DNA of 64,000 nt, taken from Rhodobacter sp. SY28-1 (GTDB lineage Bacteria > Pseudomonadota > Alphaproteobacteria > Rhodobacterales > Rhodobacteraceae). The notes beneath the pieces were generated by a model. The model was not told the origin of the DNA, ran no database searches, and saw only the letters and a list, made by a program, of their open reading frames with translations. This document shows positions 25,755-34,901 of this stretch, piece after piece; position 1 is the first letter of the stretch, and the number at the start of each line of letters is the position of its first letter. The stretch covers positions 34,488-98,487 of the forward strand of contig NZ_STGH01000006.1 in the NCBI RefSeq assembly GCF_005222785.1, read 5' to 3'. The position numbers and the translations under genes are program-made.

Positions 25755-25847
25755 GTGCTTCCCCGACAGCAGCCGACCTCACGGAACGCCGCAGGTCAAC
25801 AAGTTTCTTGACCGGACGGTAAATTTGATCGCCGCCCGCAAGCCATG

Positions 25848-25872
25848 TTGACAGGAATGACCGAGTAGTCAA
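25848..25872. promoter_or_regulatory. Candidate DeoR operator in divergent region
   Basis: TTGAC (25848-25852) and GTCAA (25868-25872) form a short inverted repeat in the 142-bp gap between the DeoR gene and the Glp-like operon. The arms are only 5 bp, so this is a weak call made on position. Confidence 0.3.
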
Positions 25873-25896
25873 TTCATGTTGAAAACCACAAGGTGA

Positions 25897-27297
25897 ATGA
25901 TGCAAGCCTCCGATCCAGCAGACCGGCCCGCGGGTTATGACGTGGCGGTGATCGGCGCGGGTGTCGTTGGCTGCGCGCTGGCGCGGGCCTTCACGCTGGC
26001 GGGCGCGCGGGTCGTGGTGCTGGAGAAAGCCGTCGAGGTGCTGGACGGTGCATCCAAGGCCAACAGCGCGATCCTGCACACCGGATTCGACGCGCCAGAG
26101 GGCAGTCTGGAACTCGCCTGCATCCGAGAGGGCTATGCGCTTTATCACGAGGTCCACGACCAGCTTGGCCTCCCACTGGTGCGGGCAGGCGCGATGGTCC
26201 TGGCCTGGACCGAGGAAGAGGTCGCGGGCCTGCCCGCCCTGATGGCGCAGGCCGTGGCGAACGGGGTGACTGACATCGCGCCGCTGACCGGGGCCGAAGC
26301 GCGGAGGCTGGAGCCCGCCCTCTCCGACCGCATCCAGGCCGGATTCCGGGTCCCGGGTGAGCATCTGGTCGACCCCTGGTCCGCAGCGCATGGCTATCTG
26401 ATGCAGGCGCTGGCCAACGGCGCTGTGCTGATGCGGCAGGCCGAGGTGCTGACTGGCCGCCACACCGGCGGCGCCTGGCACCTGGCGACGACCGCCGGGG
26501 CGGTGACGGCAGAGTTGGTCATCAACGCGGCCGGTCTCTGGGGCGATGAGGTCGACCGACGCGTGACGGGTGAAAGCTGGTTCACCATCAAGCCGCGGAA
26601 AGGCCAGTTCGTCGTCTACGACAAGACCGCCGCCGCGCTCGCGGGCCATATCCTTCTGCCCGTGCCGACGACGATCACCAAGGGCATCGTCGTCTGCCGC
26701 ACGGCCTTCGGCAACCTGTTGGTCGGCCCGACCGCCGAGGAACAGGAGGACCGCGAACATGCCACCGTCGAGCGGGACACCCTCCAGGCCCTGATGAAAC
26801 GCGGCTCTGAAATCCTCCCCGCGCTGGCCAATCACGAAGTGACGGCGGTCTATGCAGGCCTGCGCCCCGCGACCGAAGAAAAGCAATACCGCATCCGCAC
26901 CGACCTCGCGCCTGGGTATATCTGCGTCGGTGGCATCCGCTCCACCGGCCTGTCGGCGGCTTTGGGGATCGCGGCGCATGTGGTGCGGCTGGCCGCGCGC
27001 GACGACATCCCGCTGGCCGATCCAGTCTGGCCGCAGATGCCGAACATCTCGGTCAACGGGCCGCGCGACTGGCAATGCGCGGGGCACGGCGGAATCGTCT
27101 GCCACTGCGAACTCGTCACCCGGCGCGAGGTCGAGGCGGCGCTCTCTGGCCCGATGCCCGCAGCCAGCCTTGCGGGACTGAAACGGCGCACCCGGGTAAC
27201 GATGGGGCGCTGCCAGGGCTTCTACTGCTCTGCAGAACTGGCCCGCCTGACCGAAGGCCGTCTGGCGCAACCGATGCTGGACCCCGGCCATGGCTGA
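25897..27297 (+). CDS. GlpA-like FAD-dependent dehydrogenase with BFD-type [2Fe-2S] domain
   Basis: 466 residues. An N-terminal FAD fold (VAVIGAGVVGCALARAF, LEKAVEVLDGASKANSAILH) and a DAO-type body (ELVINAAGLWGDEVDRR, IKPRKGQFVVYDK, YICVGGIRSTGLSAALGIA). The end is a BFD-like domain with C-x-C (VCHCELVTRREVEAAL) and a second pair GRCQGFYC, suited to a [2Fe-2S] cluster. This matches anaerobic glycerol-3-phosphate dehydrogenase subunit A and related polyol-phosphate or hydroxyacid oxidases. It overlaps the next gene by 8 bases. The actual substrate is unknown. Confidence 0.85.
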   Translation: MMQASDPADRPAGYDVAVIGAGVVGCALARAFTLAGARVVVLEKAVEVLDGASKANSAILHTGFDAPEGSLELACIREGYALYHEVHDQLGLPLVRAGAMVLAWTEEEVAGLPALMAQAVANGVTDIAPLTGAEARRLEPALSDRIQAGFRVPGEHLVDPWSAAHGYLMQALANGAVLMRQAEVLTGRHTGGAWHLATTAGAVTAELVINAAGLWGDEVDRRVTGESWFTIKPRKGQFVVYDKTAAALAGHILLPVPTTITKGIVVCRTAFGNLLVGPTAEEQEDREHATVERDTLQALMKRGSEILPALANHEVTAVYAGLRPATEEKQYRIRTDLAPGYICVGGIRSTGLSAALGIAAHVVRLAARDDIPLADPVWPQMPNISVNGPRDWQCAGHGGIVCHCELVTRREVEAALSGPMPAASLAGLKRRTRVTMGRCQGFYCSAELARLTEGRLAQPMLDPGHG

Positions 27298-28498
27298 TTC
27301 CGAAGTCATAGTCGTCGGTAGCGGCCCCGCAGGCCTTGCGGCGGCAACCGAACTGGCCCGCGCCGGTCGCCGGGTCACGGTGCTGGACCGCGAAGCCGAA
27401 GCCGGCGGCATCCCGCGCCATTGCGGCCACTACCCATTTGGCATGCGTGAATTCCACCGGCTCCTGCGCGGCCCGGACTATGCCGCGCGCTTGCGCGCCA
27501 CGGCCCTTGCCGCAGGTGTTACGATCCGGACCCGCACCACCGTCACCGCGCTTCTTCCCGGCGGCACAGTCGAAATCACCGACGACAGCGGCCCCGCCAC
27601 CCTGTCCGCCCGCGCCGTCCTCCTGGCCACCGGCGTCCGCGAGACCAGCCGCGCGGCCCGGCTGATCGGCGGGGAAAAGCCCGGGGGCGTCCTCTCCACC
27701 GGCGCGCTGCAGGGCCTCGTCTATCTCAACAACCAACGCCCGTTTCAGCACCCGGTGATCCTCGGGACCGAGCTGGTGGCCTTCTCGGCCCTTCTCACCT
27801 GCCGCCACGCCGGGATCACCCCACTGGCGATGATCGAACCCGAGCCACGGATCACTGCCCGCAGTCCGGCGATATGGCTGGCCCGGCTGATGGGCGTGAC
27901 GGTTCGGCTGCAGAGCGAGATCACTGCCATCCACGGCCGCACGCGAGTCGAAAGCGTCACCCTCGCCACGCCCACCGGTCCCACGGACCTTTCGACCGAC
28001 GGCGTGATCGTGACCGGCGGCTTCCGCCCCGACGCGGCGCTGCTTCGCGGCAGCCACCTTCAGGTCGACGCGGCCTCGGGCGGATCGGTCATCGACCGCT
28101 GGGGCCGGCTGTCAGACCCTGCCTTCTTTGCCGCCGGAAACCTTCTGCGCGGGGTCGAGACGGCGGGTTGGTGCTGGTCGGAAGGACGCCGCACGGCGCG
28201 GGCCATCCTCGCGGCGCTTGAGGGCAAGCTTCCCGCCCAGGGCGGCACTCGCCTGGACCTTGCCCACCCCGGCCTGCGCCTGGCCGTCCCGCAGATCATT
28301 GGCCCCGGCAGCGCGACGCACGATCGCCTTCAGGTCCGCCTCGCCGCCCCCGCCAGGGGCCACCTCACTCTGTCGCAGGGCGGAAGGATCGTCGCCTCGG
28401 CCCGGATTGACAGCCTGCCCGAGCGCCGACTGTCCTTGCCCCTGCCAACGGCCCCCGGCCCCGGCCCCCTTACCCTGACCATCGAGGACCGACCATGA
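27290..28498 (+). CDS. GlpB/HcnB-like FAD-dependent oxidoreductase
   Basis: 402 residues. A Rossmann FAD motif (VIVVGSGPAGLAAATELARA), the segment AGGIPRHCGHYPFGMREFHR, a second dinucleotide region (LLATGVRETSRAARLIGG) and AAGNLLRGVETAGWCWSEGR. It pairs with the preceding BFD-containing dehydrogenase as in two-subunit flavoprotein oxidoreductases (glycerol-3-phosphate, opine, cyanide-forming glycine oxidation). The last ~80 residues are beta-rich and less conserved. It overlaps the kinase gene by 4 bases. No GlpC-type iron-sulfur subunit follows. Confidence 0.82.
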   Translation: MADSEVIVVGSGPAGLAAATELARAGRRVTVLDREAEAGGIPRHCGHYPFGMREFHRLLRGPDYAARLRATALAAGVTIRTRTTVTALLPGGTVEITDDSGPATLSARAVLLATGVRETSRAARLIGGEKPGGVLSTGALQGLVYLNNQRPFQHPVILGTELVAFSALLTCRHAGITPLAMIEPEPRITARSPAIWLARLMGVTVRLQSEITAIHGRTRVESVTLATPTGPTDLSTDGVIVTGGFRPDAALLRGSHLQVDAASGGSVIDRWGRLSDPAFFAAGNLLRGVETAGWCWSEGRRTARAILAALEGKLPAQGGTRLDLAHPGLRLAVPQIIGPGSATHDRLQVRLAAPARGHLTLSQGGRIVASARIDSLPERRLSLPLPTAPGPGPLTLTIEDRP

Positions 28499-29964
28499 GG
28501 ATCGCCGCCATCGACCAGGGTACGACCAGCACCCGCGCTATGCTGCTTGGGCCCGATGGGACGCTGAAGCCCGTCCTCGCCTTGCCCCATGCTCAGACCT
28601 ACCCGGCCCCCGGCCATGTCGAACAGGACGGCGAGGAGTTGTTGGCCAACATTCTCCGCTGCCTCGAAGCTGTCGCACCCCACGCCGTGGGCCTGGCAAA
28701 CCAGGGCGAAAGCTGCCTGGCATGGGACGCGCGGGACGGCCGCCCGATTTGTCCCGTGATCTCGTGGCAGGACGACCGCACCGCCGATGTCACCGCCGCG
28801 CTGGCGCGCGACGGCGCCGGCCCCTTGGTCATGACGCGGGCCGGTCTGCCGCTTGACCCCTATTTCTCGGCCTCCAAAATTGGCTGGATCATGCGCCATG
28901 TGCCGAAGGCCGCCGAGCTTGCCGCTCAGGGCCACCTGCGTCTGGGCACCACCGACGCCTTCTTCCGCGACCGACTGACAGGGCGGTTCGAGACCGATAT
29001 CGCCACCGCCTCGCGCACCTCGCTGATGGCCCTGGAAACCGGGCGCTGGGACGCGGACCTTTGCGCGCTCTTCGGTGTGCCGGTCGAGTGCCTGCCCGCC
29101 ATCGGCCCGACCTCGGGCGATCTGGGGCAACTGCCGGGTGGCGCGCGCCTTGTGGTATCCATCGTCGACCAACAGGCGGCGCTATACGGCCATGGCTGCG
29201 ACAGGCCCGGCGCAGGAAAGGTTACCTTCGGCACCGGGGCCTTCGTCCAGTGCCTGACCGGGGTCCTCGTGCGGCCGGACCGCCCAGGCCCGCTGCCGAC
29301 GGTGGCCTGGCAAAAGGCAGGCGAGCCCGTCACCTATGCGCTGGACGGCGGGGTCTATGCGGCGGCCTCCGCCGTCAACTGGGCCAGGGAGCTTGGCCTC
29401 TTCGACGATTTCGCCGGGATTTCTGCCTTCGACGCAGTCCCCTGCATCGACCGTGGCGTCGCCTTTGTGCCCGCCCTCGTGGGGTTGGGGTGTCCGCACT
29501 GGAACCGCACGGCGCGCGGTGCGTGGCTAGGCCTGAGCCTTTCCGATGGAAAATCGGACATGATGCAGGCGCTTCTGGAAGGGATTGCGTTGCGCACGGG
29601 CGAGGTGCTGTCTGCAATGCAGGCGCTTTGTCGCTTTGCCCGACCGATCTCGATCGACGGCGGACTTTCGCGGAACGGTTACTTCGTGAGGTTTCTCTCC
29701 GAAGTGGCCGGGAATGACCTGTTTCTTGCCGAGGATACCGAACAGACGGCGATGGGTCTTGCCTGGATGGCAGCCGAAAGCTTTGGGATGACGCGACCGG
29801 AAAGCAGACCAGGGCACCTGGTCAAAGCGGACAGTGCATTCCGGATCTCTCGAATGGGCGCCTTTGCAGCTGCAAGAAAAGCGGTCGAGGACTTCTCCAA
29901 CAGTTTCAACGGAAGCAATAGGGCTGTGAACAACCGTTCCTCAGGATCGGACATCGTGCCGTAG
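28495..29964 (+). CDS. FGGY-family carbohydrate kinase, glycerol-kinase-like
   Basis: 489 residues. ATP-binding and sugar-binding motifs of the FGGY family: AAIDQGTTSTRAMLLG at the start, ISWQDDRTADVTAAL, KIGWIMRHVP, TFGTGAFVQCLTG, GGLSRNGYFVRFLSEVAGND. This is closest to glycerol kinase in layout, but glycerol-specific residues cannot be checked here. The C-terminus has an unusual Ser/Asn-rich tail (SNSFNGSNRAVNNRSS). Together with the two flavoproteins upstream it suggests substrate phosphorylation and then oxidation of the phosphate ester. Confidence 0.85.
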   Translation: MRIAAIDQGTTSTRAMLLGPDGTLKPVLALPHAQTYPAPGHVEQDGEELLANILRCLEAVAPHAVGLANQGESCLAWDARDGRPICPVISWQDDRTADVTAALARDGAGPLVMTRAGLPLDPYFSASKIGWIMRHVPKAAELAAQGHLRLGTTDAFFRDRLTGRFETDIATASRTSLMALETGRWDADLCALFGVPVECLPAIGPTSGDLGQLPGGARLVVSIVDQQAALYGHGCDRPGAGKVTFGTGAFVQCLTGVLVRPDRPGPLPTVAWQKAGEPVTYALDGGVYAAASAVNWARELGLFDDFAGISAFDAVPCIDRGVAFVPALVGLGCPHWNRTARGAWLGLSLSDGKSDMMQALLEGIALRTGEVLSAMQALCRFARPISIDGGLSRNGYFVRFLSEVAGNDLFLAEDTEQTAMGLAWMAAESFGMTRPESRPGHLVKADSAFRISRMGAFAAARKAVEDFSNSFNGSNRAVNNRSSGSDIVP

Positions 29965-30079
29965 CGTTCAGGCGAGGATCGGTCCCTCCTTTCGTACCAC
30001 GTCGTAAATTCGCGCAAAATAGCCGCGGGAATGCGGAAAGAGGGTACGGCGAAACCGCTGGTGCGGTAAATGGGTTGGC

Positions 30080-32575
30080 ATGGATGTAGTCAACCTCGTC
30101 GGCATAGTCGCCGCACTCTTCATCGTGATCAGCCTCAGCGAGCCGTTGGCCGAGTGGTCGCAACTGCCCTACACAGTGGTTCTCGCGATCATTGGGACCC
30201 TGATCGGTACAGGCGCGGCCTATCTGGCCCAGTATGGCCAGTCGGTTACTGAACTCGCGCCGGCTGTGGAGATCTTCGAGTTCAGCATCCGTGCGAACGT
30301 GTTCATGTACGTCCTGCTGCCAACTCTGCTGTTTCAGGTGGCCCTTGGCCTGAACCTGCGCCGCATGGCAGAGGACTGGGTGCCAATTCTTGTGATGGCG
30401 GTCGTCGCGGTCGTGCTGGCGACCTTTGCCATAGGCCTGGCGTTACAGCCCTTCACGGCCTTGTCCCTCGTCGCCTGCCTCATGCTCGGCGCCATTGTCG
30501 CAACGACAGACCCCTCTGCGGTGGTGTCGATCTTCCGCAACATCGCGGCGCCGCAGCGTCTTGCACGCATTGTCGAGGGCGAGAGCCTTCTGAACGACGC
30601 CGCAGCGATCGCGCTCTTCGGGTTCTTCCTGAGCTTTGTCATGCTGGGTGTGCCCAACCCGACGCTTCAGGATGCACTTGTGGGGTTTCCGACCCTGATC
30701 TTCGGCGGCGCCGCAACCGGCTGGTTCTTCGGGCGTATCTGCCTTGGGGTCCTTTCCTGGCTCGGGCGCTTTCCGCTGGCGCAGATATCCCTGAGCGTGG
30801 CCTTGCCCTATGTCACCTACCTTGTCGCTGATCAGGGACTGGGCGTGTCGGGTGTCATCGCCGTGGTCATGGCAGGAATGACCCTGAACTACCTCGGGCC
30901 CGGACGTCTTGCACCGACCAACTGGACCAATCTGCGCGAGGTCTGGGACGTTCTGGCTCATTGGGCGGGTGCGCTGATCTTCCTTCTCGCGGCGTTGCTG
31001 GTTCCGCGGCTTCTGGGTGACGTGCGGCTCTACGATCTCCTGCTGATAGGGGTGGTGGTCGTCGCGGCAACCGTTGCGCGCCTGTTCATGCTTTATCTTG
31101 TCCTTCCCCTGCTGACCGCGCTGCGTCTGTCTCCCAGGGTCGATCGACCCTACCGCGTGGCCATCATGTGGGGCGGCTTGCGTGGCGCGGTTACCCTGGC
31201 GTTGGCGCTCGCGGTGTCCGAGAACTTCCGCGTGCCTGCAGATGTCAAGCGGGACGTCGGCATACTGGCGACCGGCTTCACGCTCTTCACCCTGCTGGTC
31301 CAGGGGACCACCCTGAGGTGGGTCATCTCGCTTCTCGGCCTCGACAAACTCGCCCCCATAGACCGTGCGCTGTCGAACCAGGTCATTGCCGTGGCACTGC
31401 AGAACGTGCGTGAAGAGGTGGCCGAGACCGCGAAGAACCATGATCTGACCCGTGACATCGTCCGTTCCGAGGCGAAGCGCTTTGCCGAACGACTGGACAG
31501 CGCCATGCAGAAGGCGGAGATCGCCGACGACATTCCCGACCGAGACCGGATCACGCTCGGGCTAGTGGCCCTTGCCGGTCGTGAGCGCGACATGATCCTC
31601 GAGGCTTTCCACGAGCAGCTCATTTCCGCGCGTCTGGCGGAACAAATGCTGGCGGACGCTGATCGCCTGATCGAACGCACGCGGACCGGGGGCCGCGAAG
31701 AGTACCGGGCAGCGGGCCGCATGAGCCTGGCGCAGGGCCGGGAGTATCGCTTTGCCAATTTGCTGCACAACCGCATGCGCCTCTCTGGACTGCTTGAGAG
31801 CCTGACGGCAGACCGCTTCGAGATCCTCCTGAACCTCCGGCTGATCCTGCGTGACCTGCACGGCTACATCGATACCAAGATCCGCCGCATCCATGGGCGC
31901 CGTGTCGCCGATCTCTTGCACGAGCTGGTGAAGCGCCGGGAAACCGAGACGCAGGTGGCGCTGGAAGGACTGCGGCTACAGTATCCCGGCTACGCCGAGG
32001 AGATCGAGCGTCGCTACCTCCGACGAACCTCCCTCAGACTGGAGGAACGTGAGTATGACGTCCTCTTTGCCGACGGAATCATCGGAATGGAACTCCATAC
32101 CACCCTGAAGCAGGAACTGGCCTTCAAGCGCAGGTCTGTCGAGGAACGGCCGCCGCTCGATCTTGCCGTCCAGAAGACCGAGCTTGTTCGGCAGTTTCCG
32201 CTCTTCGCCGAGATGGACGACGCCGGTCGCCAGCAACTCGCCAGCACCCTGCGGACGCGCTACGTCCAGCCGGGCGAGATCCTGATGCGCAAGGGCGATA
32301 CGCCGCGCGAGGTCTGTTTCATCGCCTCGGGCGCAGTTGAGTTCGAAACGGCTGGGCAGAAATTCAGACTGGGTCGCGGAGAGATGTTCGGACAGCTTTC
32401 CCTGCTGAGCCGCCAGATGCGCAGGACACAGGCGACGGCGATAAGTCACACGACACTGCTTGTTCTCGACGAGATCCGCTTCCGCCGCCTTCTCAAGCGC
32501 AACGACAAGCTGCGCGCCGCAGTGATCGAAAGCGCCAGGAGACGCGGCCTTGATGTAGCCGCACTTCAGCTTTGA
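30080..32575 (+). CDS. CPA1-family Na+/H+ antiporter with C-terminal cyclic-nucleotide-binding domain
   Basis: 831 residues. About 12 membrane helices fill residues 1-420, with CPA1 motifs ATTDPSAVVSIFRN, EGESLLNDAAAIALFGFF, and GGLRGAVTLALALAVSENFR. A long cytosolic helical region follows. Residues ~700-810 are a cNMP-binding domain (PLFAEMDDAGRQQLASTLRT, PGEILMRKGDTPREVCFIAS) with a phosphate-binding cassette (GEMFGQLSLLSRQMRRTQAT) retaining Arg-Thr. The layout resembles SOS1-type exchangers regulated by nucleotide. It stands alone on its strand. Confidence 0.92.
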   Translation: MDVVNLVGIVAALFIVISLSEPLAEWSQLPYTVVLAIIGTLIGTGAAYLAQYGQSVTELAPAVEIFEFSIRANVFMYVLLPTLLFQVALGLNLRRMAEDWVPILVMAVVAVVLATFAIGLALQPFTALSLVACLMLGAIVATTDPSAVVSIFRNIAAPQRLARIVEGESLLNDAAAIALFGFFLSFVMLGVPNPTLQDALVGFPTLIFGGAATGWFFGRICLGVLSWLGRFPLAQISLSVALPYVTYLVADQGLGVSGVIAVVMAGMTLNYLGPGRLAPTNWTNLREVWDVLAHWAGALIFLLAALLVPRLLGDVRLYDLLLIGVVVVAATVARLFMLYLVLPLLTALRLSPRVDRPYRVAIMWGGLRGAVTLALALAVSENFRVPADVKRDVGILATGFTLFTLLVQGTTLRWVISLLGLDKLAPIDRALSNQVIAVALQNVREEVAETAKNHDLTRDIVRSEAKRFAERLDSAMQKAEIADDIPDRDRITLGLVALAGRERDMILEAFHEQLISARLAEQMLADADRLIERTRTGGREEYRAAGRMSLAQGREYRFANLLHNRMRLSGLLESLTADRFEILLNLRLILRDLHGYIDTKIRRIHGRRVADLLHELVKRRETETQVALEGLRLQYPGYAEEIERRYLRRTSLRLEEREYDVLFADGIIGMELHTTLKQELAFKRRSVEERPPLDLAVQKTELVRQFPLFAEMDDAGRQQLASTLRTRYVQPGEILMRKGDTPREVCFIASGAVEFETAGQKFRLGRGEMFGQLSLLSRQMRRTQATAISHTTLLVLDEIRFRRLLKRNDKLRAAVIESARRRGLDVAALQL

Positions 32576-32809
32576 TCCACCGGAATCGGAATAGGCGCGA
32601 TGTGTAGCCAAGGTAGATATACAGGACCGGCTAAGCGATGCGCCGTTCGCCTTGTTCCGGCTTCCCGCTATCACCTGAGGCATGTTCATGTCCGTGGCAA
32701 ATGTCCCCGAGGAAGGGAACAGCAGCCAGGTCGATCCGGGCATGCTGGCTTTGGACGCGACTGAACGACAAGTGAGGTGCCCCCGGCTTCTTGGTCACCT
32801 GCCTCGTTC

Positions 32810-33330
32810 AGTTACTTGCTGCGCTGTCGGACCAGGCCTGCCGGATCAGTTCGGTCTGGCGGACATCGTCCCGCGCACGGCAGCCTTACGGTTCCTTAAG
32901 CCTTGCGTAGAAGCCGAAGGTCCGCGAACCGAAATGGACCCGAAACACCCTGCACATGGCTCATTCTGAACTCGGCCTGATGCGCCCGGATAGAGACGTA
33001 CTTCATTGGGACTCGCGCGCAAATTAAGCTGTTGCTTTTTTAGGATATCTCGCTCCTCAGTCACTCGCGCCAGCTCGCGCTTCAGTCGTCGGTTCTCAGC
33101 TTCATGGTCCGTCCCGACCGACTTGACCGCCGGCTCTCCGAATAGCTTCAGCCACTTGTACAATGAATGCGAACTCACACCCAAACGTCGGGAAACCTCG
33201 CAAACCGGGTATCCCCGAACCGTGATCTTCTGCACCACATCACGCTTGAACTCGTCGCTGTAGTTGCTCGTCCCCATCTCGGCCTCCCAGCCTGAAAGTC
33301 AGGGGTCAAGGCGTCTACAAATCTGGGGAC
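32810..33330 (-). mobile_element. IS3-family element, OrfA plus truncated OrfB
   Basis: OrfA starts at 33277 (MGTSNYSDEFKRDVVQKITV, RRLGVSSHSLYKWLKLFGEP, NRRLKRELARVTEERDILKK). A run of A (CTAAAAAAGC) lies where IS3 programmed frameshifting occurs. OrfB continues in another frame as YVSIRAHQAEFR and later RDDVRQTELIRQAWSDSAAS, then stops near 32810. The catalytic part of OrfB is missing, so the element is inactive. Its end near 33300-33330 matches the IS3 remnant at ~21.7 kb. Confidence 0.8.
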
Positions 33331-33424
33331 AACTCATTGCTGGACAGCGCCCTGTGACGATCACTCTCAGATCGGCACTGCATTTGAAGGGCGCCTGAAG
33401 CCGCGTTTAGGGAAGGGGCGCAAT

Positions 33425-34090
33425 CTAGCGATCATTCGAGAGCCGGGCGAAGGAGCGAGTAAGCAAGGTTCGCTCCGCCGCAAGATGACTGGCCAGCCGT
33501 TGCGCTGCCTCTTCGGCGTCACGGCGGACAGCGGCCATCGCAATGCCCTCATGAACGTCCGCCCCGTCTCCGCCATCACCAACCAGGCCGGTCAGCACCC
33601 GATAGCGACGCGACAGATCGATCAGGCCGGCGCAGGTCCGGCGCAGCATCATCCGGGGCGTCCCCGCGATCAGGGCGTTGTGGAATGCGTCATGCGACGT
33701 CAGCCATTGGTCCGCGTCATTGGTCGGGGACGTGCGTCCCAATCGGTGCAGGGCGCGGATGATGTTGCTTTCCCAGTCCATGGTGCCGTGGCGCACGGCC
33801 TCACACAACGCTGCGACCTCCAGAATTGCACGCATTTCCAGGATGTCGTCCAGCTCGGCGGCAGAAACAGGCGACACCCGGAATCCGCGCTGATCCTCGA
33901 AAAGCACCAGCCCGTCGGCCGTCAGCCTGGCCAAGGCTTCGCGAAGCGGGCTGATCGAGGTATCGAACCGTTCGCGCAGATGGTCGAGGTTGATCTTGGC
34001 GCCCGGCGGCAGCTCGTTCCGCAGGATGGCACTGCGCAGATCGGCCAGCACACGGCTGGAAATGGTCTCCTTTCGAGCGGGCGCGGTCAT
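33425..34090 (-). CDS. GntR-family transcriptional regulator, FCD domain
   Basis: 221 residues. The N-terminal winged helix is clear (ISSRVLADLRSAILRNELPP, DHLRERFDTSISPLREALAR). The FCD effector domain follows (EMRAILEVAALCEAVR, WLTSHDAFHNALIAG). FCD regulators sense organic acids. It is divergent from a second GntR gene 145 bp away, and both sit beside the shikimate/quinate cluster, so one or both likely control it. Confidence 0.9.
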   Translation of the reverse strand: MTAPARKETISSRVLADLRSAILRNELPPGAKINLDHLRERFDTSISPLREALARLTADGLVLFEDQRGFRVSPVSAAELDDILEMRAILEVAALCEAVRHGTMDWESNIIRALHRLGRTSPTNDADQWLTSHDAFHNALIAGTPRMMLRRTCAGLIDLSRRYRVLTGLVGDGGDGADVHEGIAMAAVRRDAEEAAQRLASHLAAERTLLTRSFARLSNDR

Positions 34091-34235
34091 CGGATCGGGT
34101 CCTTCTGCTTCAAGCTAGGGATGGAGCACAGAACCATAATGTCAATCCAGAATCATCGATTATGCGCGAAAGAACTTGCGATTGCATAGCGTTGAGTGGA
34201 TCGTGCATGAAACCAACGGATACCAGACAGTCGCC

Positions 34236-34901
34236 ATGTCACTCTCGCTTGCCCAATCCACCCATGCAGCCTTGCGCAGCGACATCATTTTCGGAATGCT
34301 TGCCCCCGGCCAGCGCCTGAAGCTTGATGACCTGCAAGCGCGGTACGGCGCCTCGGTGCCGACGTTGCGTGAGGTTCTGAACCGCCTGACCTCCGAGGCC
34401 CTTGTCGTGGCAGAGGACCAGAAGGGTTTCACCGTTGCCCCGATCTCAGTCGAGAACCTGCATGAATTGGCCAGCCTGCGGAAACTGATCGAATTTCACG
34501 CGCTTGAACTTTCGTTCCAGCACGGCGACGTCGACTGGGAAGCCGAAGTGGTGGCTTCCCATTACCGCCTGGCCCGGATCGAGGATCGCCTCATGGCAGG
34601 GGAAGCGGCAGATCGCCTGGAATGGAAGCGTTGTGACTTCGGATTTCACCAGACCCTCATCGGCGCTTGCGGGTCGCGCGAACTCCTGGCGTTGCATCGG
34701 GCGGTGTTCGACAAGTATCTGCGCTACCAGATGATCTTTCTGACGTTCCGGGGCCAGATCGCTGCTGACGAGCATCGCGCCCTGAAGGAAGCGGCGCTTG
34801 CACGGGATTTTCCCGCAGCCCGTGCTGTGCTGGAACGGCATATTGATGGGGGCGTCGAACACGCCCTGCGCGCACAGGAACCCGTCGCGGCAACTCCCTA
34901 G
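34236..34901 (+). CDS. GntR-family transcriptional regulator, FCD domain
   Basis: 221 residues from the ATG at 34236; a GTG at 34203 would add 11 residues, and neither has a strong Shine-Dalgarno. Winged helix: STHAALRSDIIFGMLAPGQR, DDLQARYGASVPTLREVLNR. FCD part: ELASLRKLIEFHALELSFQH, DFGFHQTLIGACGSRELL, LERHIDGGVEHAL. It ends 4 bases inside the convergent shikimate dehydrogenase gene. Confidence 0.88.
   Translation: MSLSLAQSTHAALRSDIIFGMLAPGQRLKLDDLQARYGASVPTLREVLNRLTSEALVVAEDQKGFTVAPISVENLHELASLRKLIEFHALELSFQHGDVDWEAEVVASHYRLARIEDRLMAGEAADRLEWKRCDFGFHQTLIGACGSRELLALHRAVFDKYLRYQMIFLTFRGQIAADEHRALKEAALARDFPAARAVLERHIDGGVEHALRAQEPVAATP

Noticed and set aside
25552..27411. 619-codon minus-strand frame
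   Set aside because: Antisense to the GlpA-like gene and overlapping the DeoR gene; no domain pattern.
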